DNA of 41,265 nt from Acidobacteriota bacterium. Its GTDB lineage: Bacteria > Acidobacteriota > Terriglobia > UBA7540. How positions within the stretch are numbered: position 1 is the first letter of the stretch; every line of letters starts with the position of its first letter. Under the pieces are notes generated by a model that saw only the letters and a list, made by a program, of their open reading frames with translations, was not told where the DNA came from and did not search any database. This document shows, piece after piece, positions 1 through 10,812 of the stretch. The stretch covers positions 1-41,265 of the forward strand of contig JAKAWG010000047.1 of NCBI GenBank assembly GCA_021817045.1. Reading direction: 5' to 3'. A program made the position numbers and the translations under genes.

Positions 1-125
1 GCCTCTGGTGCGATTTGGAGCCTGCCCCGAGTTCGGAAGCAACTCCCGGCCCTACTCATTAGCCTCAGTGGCCGTTGCGCTTGGTGCTTGACCGAGTTCA
101 ATGACAGCTCCTAGAACTTAACCTA

Positions 126-738
126 GTGTTACTAGACGTCCCATTCAGGCTAACGGAAAAACAGTTGGTCCGACATTTAACTCGAGAGGGAATGAAAGCC
201 TTGCTTGCTGCTCCCGACCGCACGCGATGGCTCGGGGGGCGGGGCCATGCCCTGTTGCTGACGAGGTACAACACCGGGGCACGTTTGTCCGAAGTGACCG
301 CCATGCGCCAGACTTATGAACGATTCGGGCGGACTACCTACGTGGAATGGCATGGCAAGGGTCGCAAGGAGCGGGCCGTGCCGTTGTGAAGCAGCACGGC
401 CCGGACGCTTCAAGGTTGGTTCCGGGAGTGAGGAGACCAATAGGGCGATACCGCCTTTCTCACGGTTCGTGGGAGCACCTTGTCGGCCGATGGGTTGAAT
501 AACTTGCTCCAACAAGCGCTGCAACGAGCCGCCGCGGGGTGTCCCAGTTTGGCGGCAAAACATGTGACCCTGCACATGGTCCGTCACTCAATAGCCGTCC
601 ACCCGGTACAATCCGGCGTCGACATCACTGTCATCGCCTTCTGGCTTGGGCACGAAAGCCTCGAGAGTACCCACATCTACTTGGAAGCGGACTTGGAAAC
701 CAAAGGGCGAGCCTTACAAAAAATCGCGCCTGGTGAAA
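126..738 (+). pseudogene. Tyrosine recombinase (integrase) remnant
   Basis: The frame starting at the GTG at 126 reads as a phage/RIT-type tyrosine recombinase catalytic domain. The catalytic arginine lies in NTGARLSE, a lysine region in HGKGRKER, the second box is HMVRHS, followed by LGHES, and the nucleophile tyrosine is in THIYLEAD. The frame never shifts but is interrupted by three stops, TGA at 387-389, TGA at 429-431 and TAG at 441-443; the first probably replaces a Trp codon. The N-terminal core-binding domain is missing, and similarity ends soon after the tyrosine box near 740. The wording of the C-terminal box resembles integrases that occur in trios (RIT elements), but the two partner recombinases are not visible here. 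It must be non-functional. Confidence 0.85.
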
Positions 739-828
739 AGGGCATCCGCCACTTCAAAGCAGTTGGGCGCAGAGCCTGGGGTCGATGTGCCGTTTCCACA
801 AACACCCGCGAGGAGTGGACCGATCAAG

Positions 829-2008
829 ATGACCCAATTAGAATGCGCTATCATCGGAAGCAACCCTACGGTGCGAATCGTCGCGGGCCAGGGCATATCG
901 GGCTGCGGTCAGGCGGAGTCTGCCAAGTCGTACTTGAAGCCGATGGTCCTATTTTACAAGAGGTATCTGATCGACGAAGGCCCGACGGTTGGGGCGCGGC
1001 TAATGCTGCAGATCCGTCGGATGGAGCACTCAAGCCTTGGGACGCGGTGGTAAGCGCGATCAAAATCGCTCTGTGATACATTGCCGGGCAGGTAGCCGGA
1101 TTGCCGGTGTATAAGCTGCTGGGCGGCAAGATCCGGGACCGCGTCCAATGCTATGGAAACTCCATTAACCACGTGCACAGGATACCCCGCACGCCCCAGG
1201 ATTACGCAGAGATCGCGATAAGTCTGAAGGAGGCTGAAGAGGGTTAAGCGCTGATCAAGCAGCCTGTCGCGTTCCACAATGCGGCAATGCTAATGGCCAT
1301 CCTTGACGCATGGTACGACGAGCCACGGACAGCCCCACCCCGATTATGGCCTCTTGGCAGAAGGCGGCATAGACTAAGTCGTGACCCGCGTCGAAGCTAT
1401 GAAGAAGGCTATTGGCGATCACGTTGTCCTCGACTCCGGGCCGGGTTGTACGTCCAGGGATGCCATTGGCTTTGCTCGCGCGGTGGAACCGCTTCTCATC
1501 ACATGGCGTGAAGACCTGATCACACGCGACGACACGCCGTATCGGAATACCCGGGTGTTCGAGCAGGTCACAGACAGCACGTCGACCCCGATTCACACCA
1601 AAGAAGAGATTTACCTGCGGGAGAACTTCAAAGATCTTATCGAAACCCACGCGGTCAATGTTCTCGGCGCCGACCCGGAAGATTGGGGGCGGGATGGCAG
1701 AACTGAAGTGGATTGCCGAATACGTCGATCTCCACGGTATCCTGATTGCTCCTCACGGAATCTTCGACGGACTGGTCGGGCTGGCTGCAGAAGTGCAAAT
1801 GGGGGCGATCCTGCCGCAGAATAACATCGCTTTCGAGTACTCGTTGGGCCAGCCAGAACGGTGGTCTGACATTGTTGACGGATTGCCGGACCCGATCGTG
1901 AAAAATGGCTTCATTGACGTTTGGGACAAGCCAGACCTCGCCGTCACCTTCAACGTCCCGGCCGCCAAAGCGCACCTCAGAGAAGAGGACCGCGACTTCT
2001 TCGACTGA
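829..2008 (+). pseudogene. Enolase-superfamily sugar-acid dehydratase, multiply frameshifted
   Basis: Pieces of one mandelate racemase/muconate lactonizing enzyme-type protein can be followed through all three plus frames. The N-terminal capping domain starts at ATG 829 (MTQLECAIIGSNPT), continues as the VAGLPVYKLLGGKIRDR block near 1086-1130, then as MKKAIGDHVVLDSGPG (about 1399) and YLRENFKDLIETHAVNVLG (about 1612-1668), and ends in MAELKWIAEYVDLHGI and IAPHGIFDGL before the stop at 2008. At least three frameshifts and an in-frame TAA near 1245 break it. Members of this family dehydrate or racemize sugar acids such as galactonate; the exact substrate cannot be assigned. The downstream UxuA-like gene fits a former sugar-acid pathway. 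Confidence 0.85.
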
Positions 2009-2083
2009 TTTGGGCTCGTCACGACCGCCACACGCGGGTGGATCATCGACCCGGCGGCATAGCTGATGTTCTAGGAGCCATTT

Positions 2084-3202
2084 GTGTCCAAACTGAGTCG
2101 GCGGGAATACATGGGAACCCTGCTCGCAACGGCAGCGGCGGCGGCAATGCCTTCGACCACCAAGGCGGGGCTGAATCCGCCGTCTGGTGACAGCGAGAGC
2201 TCGGGCGCCGACGCTTTCAAGATGTGTCTCATCTGGGGCGACGCCGATCCGGAGTTGGTCAAGCTGTCGAAGCAAATCGGGGTGACTCACACTATCGCGG
2301 GGACGGCGGGCGCTCTCGCGAGTGTCCCGCGAAGCCGGTATTTTGATACGGTCGCGAACATCAAGGCTGGCTACGAAAAAGCGGGACTCACCATCGCGGG
2401 CGTTGAAAGCCATCCGGTTCCGGCGAACAGGATCAAGCTTGGACTGCCGGGCCGGGACGAGGAGATTGAAAACTATATCGCGGCCATCCGTGCTTTCGGC
2501 AAGGTCGGTATTCCGATGGTTTGCTACGACTTCATGGCGGGCATCGACTGGTACCGCACCAACATGCACGACCCGGGGCGCGGCGGATGCAGCAGCATGT
2601 CCTTTAACATTCGCGATGTGCCGGCGGGCCTGACGCCGTGGGGCAGGGTCAGCGAAGAAAAGATGTGGGAGAACATCACCTATTTCCTAAAGGCCGTGAT
2701 ACCCGAGGCTGAGAAAGCCCATGTCAAAATGGCGCTGCACCCGGACGATCCTCCCGTGCCTGTGCTGCGCGGAATCCACCGCATCATCACCAGTCCGGCG
2801 GCTTATCGTCGCGTGATGGGCATCGTGCCGAGCCCGGTGAATGGCGCGACGTTTGAGATCGCCGTCTACTATTTAATGGGCGCAAATCTTGAGGCCGTGG
2901 CGCGAGAGTTTGGCCGAGAGAAGAAGATTTTCTACATCCATTCACGCAATCTCCACGGCACGCGCGACAGCTTTGTTGAGACTTTTCAGGATAACGGCTC
3001 GATCGATTTCGGAGCGGTGTACCGGGCACTTTACGAAAGCGGCGTCCGCGTCCCGCTGCGCCCGGATCACGATCCCATCGTAGAAGGAGATAACTACTTT
3101 GGCAGGGCTCGCATTCATCCAGGATACGGGGTTTTAGGCAAGCTGTTCGGCATCGCCTATATCAAAGGGATCATGGCCAGCCTTAATATTCCTTATGTAT
3201 AG
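2084..3202 (+). CDS. UxuA-family (mannonate dehydratase-like) TIM-barrel protein with Tat-type leader
   Basis: This 372-residue protein begins at GTG 2084, supported by TAGGAG at 2072-2077. The N-terminus (SRREYMGTLLATAAAAA) looks like a twin-arginine signal, so the product is probably exported or periplasmic. The body is a xylose-isomerase-like TIM barrel of the mannonate dehydratase type: HPDDPP near residue 220, a metal-site segment around FYIHSRNLHGT, VETFQDNGSIDF and RPDHDP near the C-terminus. UxuA converts D-mannonate to 2-keto-3-deoxygluconate, but the cytoplasmic enzymes lack an export leader, and the usual cysteine-containing block after the HPDDPP motif reads NGATFEIAVYY here. The substrate is therefore uncertain. 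It is intact while the gene directly upstream is a pseudogene. Confidence 0.8.
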   Translation: MSKLSRREYMGTLLATAAAAAMPSTTKAGLNPPSGDSESSGADAFKMCLIWGDADPELVKLSKQIGVTHTIAGTAGALASVPRSRYFDTVANIKAGYEKAGLTIAGVESHPVPANRIKLGLPGRDEEIENYIAAIRAFGKVGIPMVCYDFMAGIDWYRTNMHDPGRGGCSSMSFNIRDVPAGLTPWGRVSEEKMWENITYFLKAVIPEAEKAHVKMALHPDDPPVPVLRGIHRIITSPAAYRRVMGIVPSPVNGATFEIAVYYLMGANLEAVAREFGREKKIFYIHSRNLHGTRDSFVETFQDNGSIDFGAVYRALYESGVRVPLRPDHDPIVEGDNYFGRARIHPGYGVLGKLFGIAYIKGIMASLNIPYV

Positions 3203-3483
3203 TCCCGCCGTAGAAGCCTTCACCGCCTTGCACTCCGGACTCCATGATCCTAAGCGGGAGCCGCAAAATGAAAGCTACTTTCGCGCAACAAAGGTGTATG
3301 CGGTTGATGAAACGCAGGGCGTTTTTGGAACCAGAATGCGCCGCCGAGGTTGGTCGGCGCCCAATCTTCCTGTGAGTTTACGTCCGCGTCGAGCAGCAGC
3401 CCGAAGTGCGAATCCTGCCGGCGCTGACCGGAACCTGTCATAGAATGGGGAGTCCATAGATCTACGGCGAGTTCTCGGATCCA

Positions 3484-5028
3484 ATGACAGGAGCAGAGGC
3501 GCTGGTTGCGACGCTGGTAAACGGCGGGGTCGAGGTCTGTTTCGCCAATCCCGGCACTTCTGAGATGCACATCGTGCACGCTCTGGACCGGCTGGCCAAG
3601 GTCCGTTGTGTTCTCGGCCTGTTTGAAGGAGTGGTGACCGGAGCTGCCGACGGCTATGCGCGCATGGCTGGGAAGCCGGCCTGCACTCTGCTTCATCTTG
3701 CCCCCGGGCTCTCCAATGGCCTTGCGAATCTCCACAACGCCTCGCGAGCCCACGTGCCCTTGCTAAACCTCGTCGGGCAACACGCCACCCAGCATTTGCG
3801 CTTTGCGTCGCCTCTGAAGGGCGATATCGAAGCGGTGGCAGGCCTGTATTCCAAGTGGCTGCGAACTTCCAGCGCGCCCGAGCAGATTGGCCAGGATGCT
3901 GCGGCGGCCATCGTAGCCGCACGCACGGCGCCCGAGGGCACCGCAACGCTCATCGTTCCCGCCGATGTCGCCTGGAGCGACCGAGGCAGTACGGTGGCGC
4001 TGCCGCCCATCCCGCAGTCGCCTCTTCCGACTGCTGAATCGGTTGAGCACGCGGCTCGTATCTTGCGTTCCGATTCGCCCGCCGCTTTACTGCTGAGCGG
4101 CAACGGACTGTACAGCGAAGGACTTATCGCCGCCGGACGCATCGCTGCCGGAACAGGGGCGAGACTACTTACGCCCTATGGTTTCACTAGGATCGAGCGC
4201 GGTGCGGGCCGTGCCGTGGTCGACAGAATTCCGTATGATCCCGAGCAAGCAGCGGATTTTCTAAAGGATTTACGGCACCTCATCCTGGTCGGCGCCGACC
4301 CGCCGGTTGCTCACTTTGCTCACCGTGGCAAAGCGAGCGAACTGGCACCGCGCACGTGCGAGCTTTTCGCGTTGGCGACCCCTACCGAAGATTGCGCCGG
4401 CGCGCTGCGCGCGCTGGCGGAGGCGTTATCGCTCCATTCTACGAAACCCCGCTGCGAGACTGCCTCACGGCCGCCGCTACCCAGCGGCAGCATCACCCTG
4501 CCGCGACTGGCAAACGCCATTGCCGCTCTCTTGCCGGAGGGAGCCATCGTTGCGGATGAATCTATGACCTCCGGGCGCGGGATCATGGCGGCGGCCCGGG
4601 GCGCCCCTCGCCATGACTGGCTGGCGAATACCGGCGGCTCAATCGGGTTCGCGTTACCGCTCGCTGTGGGAGCGGCCATCGCTTGTCTGGATCGCCGCGT
4701 ATTGTCTCTAACGGCGGACGGCAGCGGCATGTATACCCTGCAGGCGCTCTGGACGATTGCTCGCGAGGAACTCAACGTCACGACAGTCATATTTGCCAAT
4801 CGCGCCTATGCCATTCTCTACGCCGAATTCGACACGATCAACGTGGGCCAGCCGGGAGAAATGACCCGAACGCTCTTCGACCTTATCCACCCCGAGCTTG
4901 ACTGGGTGATGCTAAGTCGGGGGCTGGGAGTTCCTGCGTTCCGAGTAGACTCGATGGACGAGTTTTGCCGCGTGCTCCGTAAAGGCTTCGAAGAGCCGGG
5001 CCCGAAGCTGATTGAAGTGGTGCTCTGA
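3484..5028 (+). CDS. ThDP-dependent acetolactate synthase-like enzyme
   Basis: A 514-residue protein with the three-domain architecture of ThDP-dependent decarboxylases. The N-terminal pyrimidine-binding domain carries the cofactor-activating glutamate in GLFEGVVTGAADGYARM (about residues 46-62). A central domain follows at about 190-320, and the C-terminal pyrophosphate-binding domain has ADGSGMYTLQALW with a distal NRAYAIL, in place of the textbook GDG...NN. The protein is shorter than anabolic IlvB (about 560-590 residues), and no regulatory subunit gene is adjacent. It therefore probably belongs to the catabolic acetolactate-synthase-like/benzoylformate-decarboxylase branch. The substrate is unknown. 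The gene stands alone between decayed sugar genes and is intact. Confidence 0.85.
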   Translation: MTGAEALVATLVNGGVEVCFANPGTSEMHIVHALDRLAKVRCVLGLFEGVVTGAADGYARMAGKPACTLLHLAPGLSNGLANLHNASRAHVPLLNLVGQHATQHLRFASPLKGDIEAVAGLYSKWLRTSSAPEQIGQDAAAAIVAARTAPEGTATLIVPADVAWSDRGSTVALPPIPQSPLPTAESVEHAARILRSDSPAALLLSGNGLYSEGLIAAGRIAAGTGARLLTPYGFTRIERGAGRAVVDRIPYDPEQAADFLKDLRHLILVGADPPVAHFAHRGKASELAPRTCELFALATPTEDCAGALRALAEALSLHSTKPRCETASRPPLPSGSITLPRLANAIAALLPEGAIVADESMTSGRGIMAAARGAPRHDWLANTGGSIGFALPLAVGAAIACLDRRVLSLTADGSGMYTLQALWTIAREELNVTTVIFANRAYAILYAEFDTINVGQPGEMTRTLFDLIHPELDWVMLSRGLGVPAFRVDSMDEFCRVLRKGFEEPGPKLIEVVL

Positions 5029-5320
5029 ACCGCGTCACCCCCTCCTAAGTTTCCCGCCTGTTGGGGTAAGACAAGGGAACGTACGATAGGGCGCAACAGA
5101 CTGAACCTGACGGTCGGTAATCGGTCAATGGAAGGGAAACTCCGATAAAGCGCTCCAAGTCTATAAGCCCGTTTACAATCAGCATGTTATAGAACTCGCC
5201 GAGGTACGTCCAACCTTCGATACGCCCGCACTGACGACTCTATGAGATGCTGAAAACAAATGGGTTCCTGAACATCTCCTTCGCTTGTCGCGGATTGGCG
5301 GACCTTCCGTTCCATTGGCC

Positions 5321-7812
5321 CTATACCAACGCCGGACCCTTCCCGGCCTGAAGAATGCGGTCCACAAGGCTTCCGGACGCGCAGGCTTGGCGAAGATCGT
5401 GGTCAGCCAGAGCGGCGGGTAATGCCCATAGGATCATGTTCTGATAGTAATCGGAGCCGTAAATCCGCTTGCCGGTGTCGCCGCTCACTACGTTGGGCTG
5501 CGTCCATAAATCTCCCTGTGTGAGCGCGATTCCTTCCAGGCAGCTTTTCAGGATGCGAAGGCCCAGATCGCGCCGCCCATTGTAGATGTAAGTGGCGGCC
5601 AGGATGAAAATTTCTGGCACAAAGTTTCCGTAGGTTCCATAGGCGACGTTCTTCACGGGTTTGCCGTCGGGGTGCGCAAAGTTTGCCGCGCCGTATCTAT
5701 TGAGCGACACGTTGGTGTCCTCGATTGTTTTTAGCGTCACGGACACGCGGTCCTCCCGGAAGACGCCCGACAGCCCGTGATACCGGGTCATCCATTCTCC
5801 GTCCAACTGGAAAGCAAAGCCCAGGTCTGACCTCTTGTTCTTCTCCGGCTCACGGTAGGCGAGATAATGATTCCCGGCCCAGAGCTTGGATTCCAGGATT
5901 TTACTTCCCGTTTCGATCCACTCGCGGCACTGCGTGGCAAAGGCGGCGTCGCCCACGCTCCGCGCCAGGCGCTCGACCATGCGAAACATCGCCAAGTGCA
6001 CGCCGCCCACGTGCGGCGTCATGCCGAACCATGGGTTGCTCTCGAACCATTCCAGCAGCAGCCCAGGCGTGCCATGGGGCTGTGTGGGGTTCCGGTCGCC
6101 CGCCGGCACGCTGATCAGGCCTTCCGGGCCGGGCCGCAGGTTCACCGTGTAAACCACGGCTTTCTTCAGCGATTCATAGAAATCTTTCAGAAGGCTGTCA
6201 TCCCCGGTGCGCTGCCAGTAGCGATCAAACATGTCGATATACGCGGGGCCGTTCATGGTGCTCTGATAGCCCGGCGAAGGTGTTGCCATGTCGCAGGGGT
6301 CGGTGGCCACGCCGCCGTCCACTTCCGCGGCTGTGATGCCGCCAAATATCCAGGGCGGGCCGCCGTCCGGATACTGATAGCCCTTATAGCCACGCAACGT
6401 AGAGCGCGCCAGATCCGGAAAAAAGTAAACCAGGGGAATGCTGCCGTAAAAGCTGCAAGGAATGCACTCCATTTGGGTGCACTCGCGCGGCGACTCGTTC
6501 ATGCCGAACAATCCCTCGTCTCGGCGGCACCAGTCGGGAATGGGCGGCCGGGCCATCGCCCAATAGCCAGTCTTGGTAATCAGGTGAAAGATGTTGATCA
6601 GCGAGTCGCGCAGATAGTCCGGCAAAGCCTCTTCCCCGTAAATCACTTCCTGCCAAGCGATCGTCCTTTTGAGCATGGCCGCATGGTTGCGCCCGAGCGT
6701 CTGAGCGGCGTCCCGCGAGTCGCTCCATTTATCCGTGTACATGCGGGAGTAAACGTTGGTCTTTTCTCCTTTCCATAGTGGCGAGTACCAGGCAAGCACA
6801 AAACGAACCACCCGGTCTTCCCCGGCGGAGAGATCGACATCCACGGAGACAGCGCTGTCCAGATCATACGGGGCGGCGCGTTGCAGATGGTTCGCAACTT
6901 GAGACCAATGCTGGCTCGACACGTAGTCATAACCGTTCACCCAGAGCCCTTCGCCGAAGCGCACCCGGTCCTCCCCGAGGGCGCCGAGCGTGTAGCCCGT
7001 GCGGGTGGGGACCGTAACGGTCAGGCAAGTGAGTTCGCCATCCTGCGACACCTCGCGTGTGGGAGCGACCAAGCCATCCGCCACCGGCTCGTTCACCGGG
7101 AATCCGAAGAGTCGCGAGGCGCGGAGGCTGGCAGGACCTATTTGTGCTTCGGCCTGCGTGGGCCCGGGAAAACTGAAAGCCACCGTCGCCTGGCGGGACG
7201 TGGAAGAGAGATTGCGGACGTGGACTTCAAAGACGGCTCCGGGCAGGTTTGAGGTGTGCGTATCGCCCGGAACGAAGGGCGACCAGGCACGCAAGCCCAG
7301 GCTGAGCGGGCCTCCAACTCATATTCGATGTCCACAATGTGATAGTGTCCCCAGTAGTGGATTTGCCGGGCGTTCTCCAAGCCGGGCAAGGCGCGAGAAG
7401 AAAGAATCCAGGCACGGCCTTCGCTGCTCACGCCCAGGAAGCCATATCGGAGAGGGCCTCGCGTCGGGACTCCAGAATTGAACAGCGTGCAGTACCCGAA
7501 CGTGCCGTCTGTATCGACATCGAGCGAGCCGGTTGCCACGCCGCCCAGCGGCATGCCGTGCGGCACGTCGTCCTCGAGCCGGTAAACGACTCCGCAAACG
7601 GGACGCGAGTATCCTTGCGCCTCAAAATGCGCCCACTGCTTACGCGGTACGCCGATAGGAAACAGCGAAGGGCCCGCCGAGCGCCGCAAGGGTTTGCGCT
7701 CACCACTCTCGGGCCCAGAGCCACTCGCAAGGACGGGAGCTCCTGCCAGTGAGCTGCCCAGCGTTGCCGCCGCCCCGAAAGTACAATTCCTGATGAAGCG
7801 CCGCCTCTTCAT
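5321..7812 (-). pseudogene. GH116 family glycosidase, Tat-exported, with one frameshift
   Basis: The gene starts at ATG 7812 behind AGGAGA (7820-7825 on this strand) with a Tat-like leader (MKRRRFIRNCTFGAAATLG). The first part (7812 to about 7320) matches the GH116 N-terminal domain, with PHGMPLGGVATGSLD. It then jumps by one frame near 7315-7325, where IEYE connects to GPLSLGLRAWSPFVPGD, and continues without interruption to the stop at 5321 as the (alpha/alpha) catalytic domain, with DGGVATDPCDMATPS and LDGEWMTRYHGL. Total length of about 830 residues is normal for the family, which contains beta-glucosidases, beta-xylosidases and glucosylceramidases. A single lesion may be recent decay or a sequence error. 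It lies 94 bp behind the GHL6-type gene and was probably co-transcribed with it. Confidence 0.85.
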
Positions 7813-7906
7813 AAACGCTTCTCCTGTGCGCCGCCGGCGCGCCCTCCGCTGCCTCCCGGCTGCCGGGCTGAAGCCAGCAGCTCTACGAAGCGCCCCCCTG
7901 CGGCTC

Positions 7907-10218
7907 TTACGCCACCTTGAGATACAGTGAGGTATAAACGCCGGGATTTTCCACTATGACCTGATCGCGGCCGGCGGCGGATTCCACCGGCAAATCTCGC
8001 TCCTGGGGCCAAACCGTTCTCGCTCCCTGCACGCGCAGCCGCCGCGAGTCCGCGCTGATCCGCACTCGCGGCGCCTTCCACGCTTCCCCTTGCGTCGCGC
8101 TCATGATTGAATTGAGAATCTGCACGAGGACAAAACGCTTGCCCCTGTCCCCCAAAAAGTTCCGTGAATGTATTCAGAAGAAGGCTCGGTCCTCAGTTCC
8201 AGCAGGGGGTTGGGCGTCAGCCGCCGCACCAGCCCAGGCACCCAATCATGAATCCAATACGGGCCGCGGTACTGAAAGCTGGAGATGTACTCCGGCCAGT
8301 CGTTCAGGGCGCGGAAGAGCGGCACACCGAGGTACAATGCCTGGCCTTTGCCAAATTCGTGGTAGGTCACGCCCGGGCCCGCCGTCTCCGGTCCCGGCGG
8401 AGGGGACGACCAGTTATACCACTTATAGTGTTTCAAGTCCTGAACCATGTAGGACAGCAGATAGCACATTACCTCCTGGGCCTCACGGTTCTTCAGAAGC
8501 AGGAAGGTACCCGGCAGGCCGACCGGGTCTTTGCCCAAGGGCGGCGCCAGCGGATGCCCGGCGGATTCCGGGTAAGTCGAGATGAACTTTTCCCGGAGCT
8601 TGCCTTCCGCGTTATAGGCGTATTCCCGCACTTCGGAAACGCAATCCACGCCGAAGACGTCGGCCAAAGCGAAATTCGGACGGGCGCGGCGACGGGCGTC
8701 CAGAAAGCCGCACTTGCCCGAGGCGATCAGGGTTCCGCCCTTCTCCACCCAGCCTCGGATCACCTCCACGTGCCGGTCCGAAAGCACCTCCACCTCTGGC
8801 AGGACGAGCGTGTCGAACCGGCTGGGCAGGTCAGGAGTCAGCCGGAATTCAGGAAGACTTTCGACCGGCTGCCCGGTGTAGGTGAGCAGTTCGAGCGCGC
8901 CCAGCACGGAGTGGCGGAAGTCCGTGGGGCGCTTCTGGGCCTCCAATTCCGACTGCGTGGACTGGCAGTAGAACACCGCGGAGCTTAGAACCGGCTCAAC
9001 GCCCTCCAGCAGGCAGTCCACGTTGCGCGCATCGTCCCAAGCCCCCTTCGCCGTCCGGAACCACGACTCCGAATAACCCTGCCCGTCGTCCAGCCCGCTG
9101 ACGAACGGCGTCTCGCCGATAAAAAAGGTGCGGGCATTTTGCAGCAGCAAGGCGACGGTGCGGACGCGCGCCAGCGATCCCGGGTTTTGGTCCACATAGG
9201 GATACCAATTCCAGATCCCGGCCTGGAAGTCGGACCGGTTCCAGCCGCGCAAGAGGATGGTGCCTAGGGCGATTCCCGTCGGCGAGAGGAGCGGCTCGGC
9301 GTAAAGAAAGCTCACGCGCTGCTGAACGGCGTCAGGGAAAACTTCCGGACCGGCATTGAGCGCGATCAGGGCGTTGGGCCGATCCTTGCGGGCGGTGCCG
9401 ATAATTTCGTCCAGCATGTCCACCATGCTGCGTTGCTGGTGCCAGCGGTATCGTCGCACCCAGCCTTCGCGCGTGGAGAAGCCCGCGCGGTAAGGGTCGC
9501 CGGGGTGCTCGCGGTTCCAAGCCTCCTCCGTGTATTTGCAAAAACAAAAAGGATTTCGGCCACTTCCCTCGTAAGCCACGAACTGAATGCCAAAGATGTC
9601 CAGAAAAAGCTCATCGACGGGATAGCGCGCAAAGATCTCATCAATCATGCCCAGCACATACTGGCGGTAGGGCGTGTCAAGACAAGGGATGTTCCAGCGC
9701 CCATCCCAGCGCTGGCGCTCCCCCTGCTCGTTCACCCAGGCTCAGTCCGAATGGCGCAAGACAATCTGCGTATTGAATTGCAGGCTGTAATAAGCGATGG
9801 CGGACATGCCGTGTTGGCCCGCCAGCGATACCTCCTTTCCAAAAAAGTTGCCGCGCAGATTGGGATGCCGCACGCCGACATCGCTGGTGTAGAGGGCGTA
9901 GCCCCAGTGGTCCTGCGCATAGAGTAGGACGCACTCGGCGCCCGCCTCGCGCGTCAGCGCCATCGGCGGCGCCAGTTCGATATTAAATTTCCCTTCGGGC
10001 GGAATGTGGATTGGTCATTCCATGGTGCGGTAGGTCTTGTTGGGAAGGATGACGCCTTGCGCCTGATGCGCGGCGCGCAGCGTCGCGAGTTGCGGATAAT
10101 CCAGGGCCTGCCGGGACCGCGCCGGGGTGAGCATGGCGGCGCCAACACTCGCGCCGACAGTTTCCAAAAAATCACGGCGCGTCGTCAGGGCTGTAGAATT
10201 CTGTTGTTCTGCCCGCAT
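7907..10218 (-). pseudogene. GHL6/beta-galactosidase-trimerisation-type hydrolase, two nonsense codons and one frameshift
   Basis: One frame runs from ATG 10218 to 8101, interrupted only by TGA at 10015-10017 and TGA at 9742-9744. The first follows TME and the second LRHSD; the first sits where a Trp would fit. The leader TTRRDFLETVGASVGAAML is Tat-type. The middle part (YPVDELFLDIFG, NPFCFCKYTEEAW, ALIALNAGPEVFPD) resembles hypothetical glycosyl hydrolase 6 TIM barrels. It is followed by a class I glutamine amidotransferase-like trimerisation domain as in GH42 (LPSRFDTLVLPEVEVLSD, KGGTLIASG). Near 8150-8158 a homopolymer (TTTTT/GGGGG on this strand) carries a one-base loss; the frame ending at 7907 supplies the C-terminal beta domain (ILNSIMSATQG to YTSLYLKVA). 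The full product would be about 770 residues. The substrate is unknown. Confidence 0.8.
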
Positions 10219-10812
10219 TATAAAGGCTTTTCAGAGGAAGGCAAGGTCCTTATCTCAAATTTCTTGTGCCACGCTGAACCTGGGAGAGGGAAGGAAATTC
10301 GTATTTTTGTGGCTTATTTGGACAGCCGCTCAAACGACCCATCATCGTAGTCATATGGAAAATCACGCCAACAAGGGCGAGGATTTCCTAGGTATCCACG
10401 GCAAGGGGGTGTATGGTGGATTTAGCTCTGGACCGCAATATCCGGTTGCCCCAGAAGAAAGCGCCTTTCAATGCGGATAGATTTGCGCAGTGGGGATTAT
10501 CAGGCATTGAGGGGCAATTTCTTCTATGGAGTGGCCAGGCGGCGTAGCCTGAAGCCAAAGGAATTTTTGGCGGAGGGATTGAGACTGGACCGACGTGATT
10601 TTGTCAAAGCTTCCAAGCTCGCTTTGGGCGCGACGTTGCTCCCCCTTCAACCGTCCGCAGGTCCCTTGAACCGCTCAATCTCGATTCTTGGGAACGTGGC
10701 GGTCCCCGAAGCCATCCGCTTTGAACTATAATCCAATGATGTTTCGCCGCGCCGATCGAAGCCACCCCCTCGCAGGGACGAACTGGCGTGAAAGCGCATG
10801 AGGAGCATCATC
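10219..10812. other. Gap with a stranded Tat leader
   Basis: About 590 bp separates the minus-strand hydrolase remnant from the plus-strand oxidoreductase. Apart from the Tat-leader fragment at 10579-10731, I see no gene, RNA or convincing terminator here. The divergent arrangement means promoters for both flanking genes should lie in this interval, but no clear -35/-10 pair could be picked by eye. Confidence 0.5.
10579..10731 (+). pseudogene. Orphan Tat signal peptide, truncated gene start
   Basis: The frame reads LDRRDFVKASKLALGATLLP, a clear twin-arginine leader with its hydrophobic stretch. A mature part of only about 25 residues follows, ending at a stop at 10731. A Shine-Dalgarno-like GGAGGG (10572-10577) sits in front, but only TTG (10579) or CTG (10585) is available as start. 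This looks like the first fifty codons of an exported sugar enzyme whose body was deleted. The same frame is open upstream to 10471, but that extension shows nothing recognisable. Confidence 0.5.

Noticed and set aside
387-443. Possible TGA-as-Trp genetic code, suggested by stops at Trp-like positions in remnants
   Set aside because: A TAG also interrupts the integrase, and intact genes in the window end in TGA, so ordinary decay explains it.
1655-2569. 304-codon minus-strand open frame
   Set aside because: It covers the end of the enolase-family remnant and half of the UxuA-like gene in antisense; no ribosome site or family similarity.
3275-3946. Long minus-strand open frame opposite the ThDP enzyme gene start
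   Set aside because: Mostly antisense to a clear coding gene, arginine-rich and without any recognisable domain; typical shadow of GC-rich DNA.
4714-4724. ADG instead of GDG in the ThDP-binding motif as a sign of inactivation
   Set aside because: The rest of the motif and the catalytic glutamate are intact, and substitution at this first glycine is tolerated in related acetolactate synthase-like proteins as far as I recall.
5867-6778. 303-codon plus-strand frame opposite the GH116 gene
   Set aside because: Antisense of a recognisable catalytic domain; no independent support.
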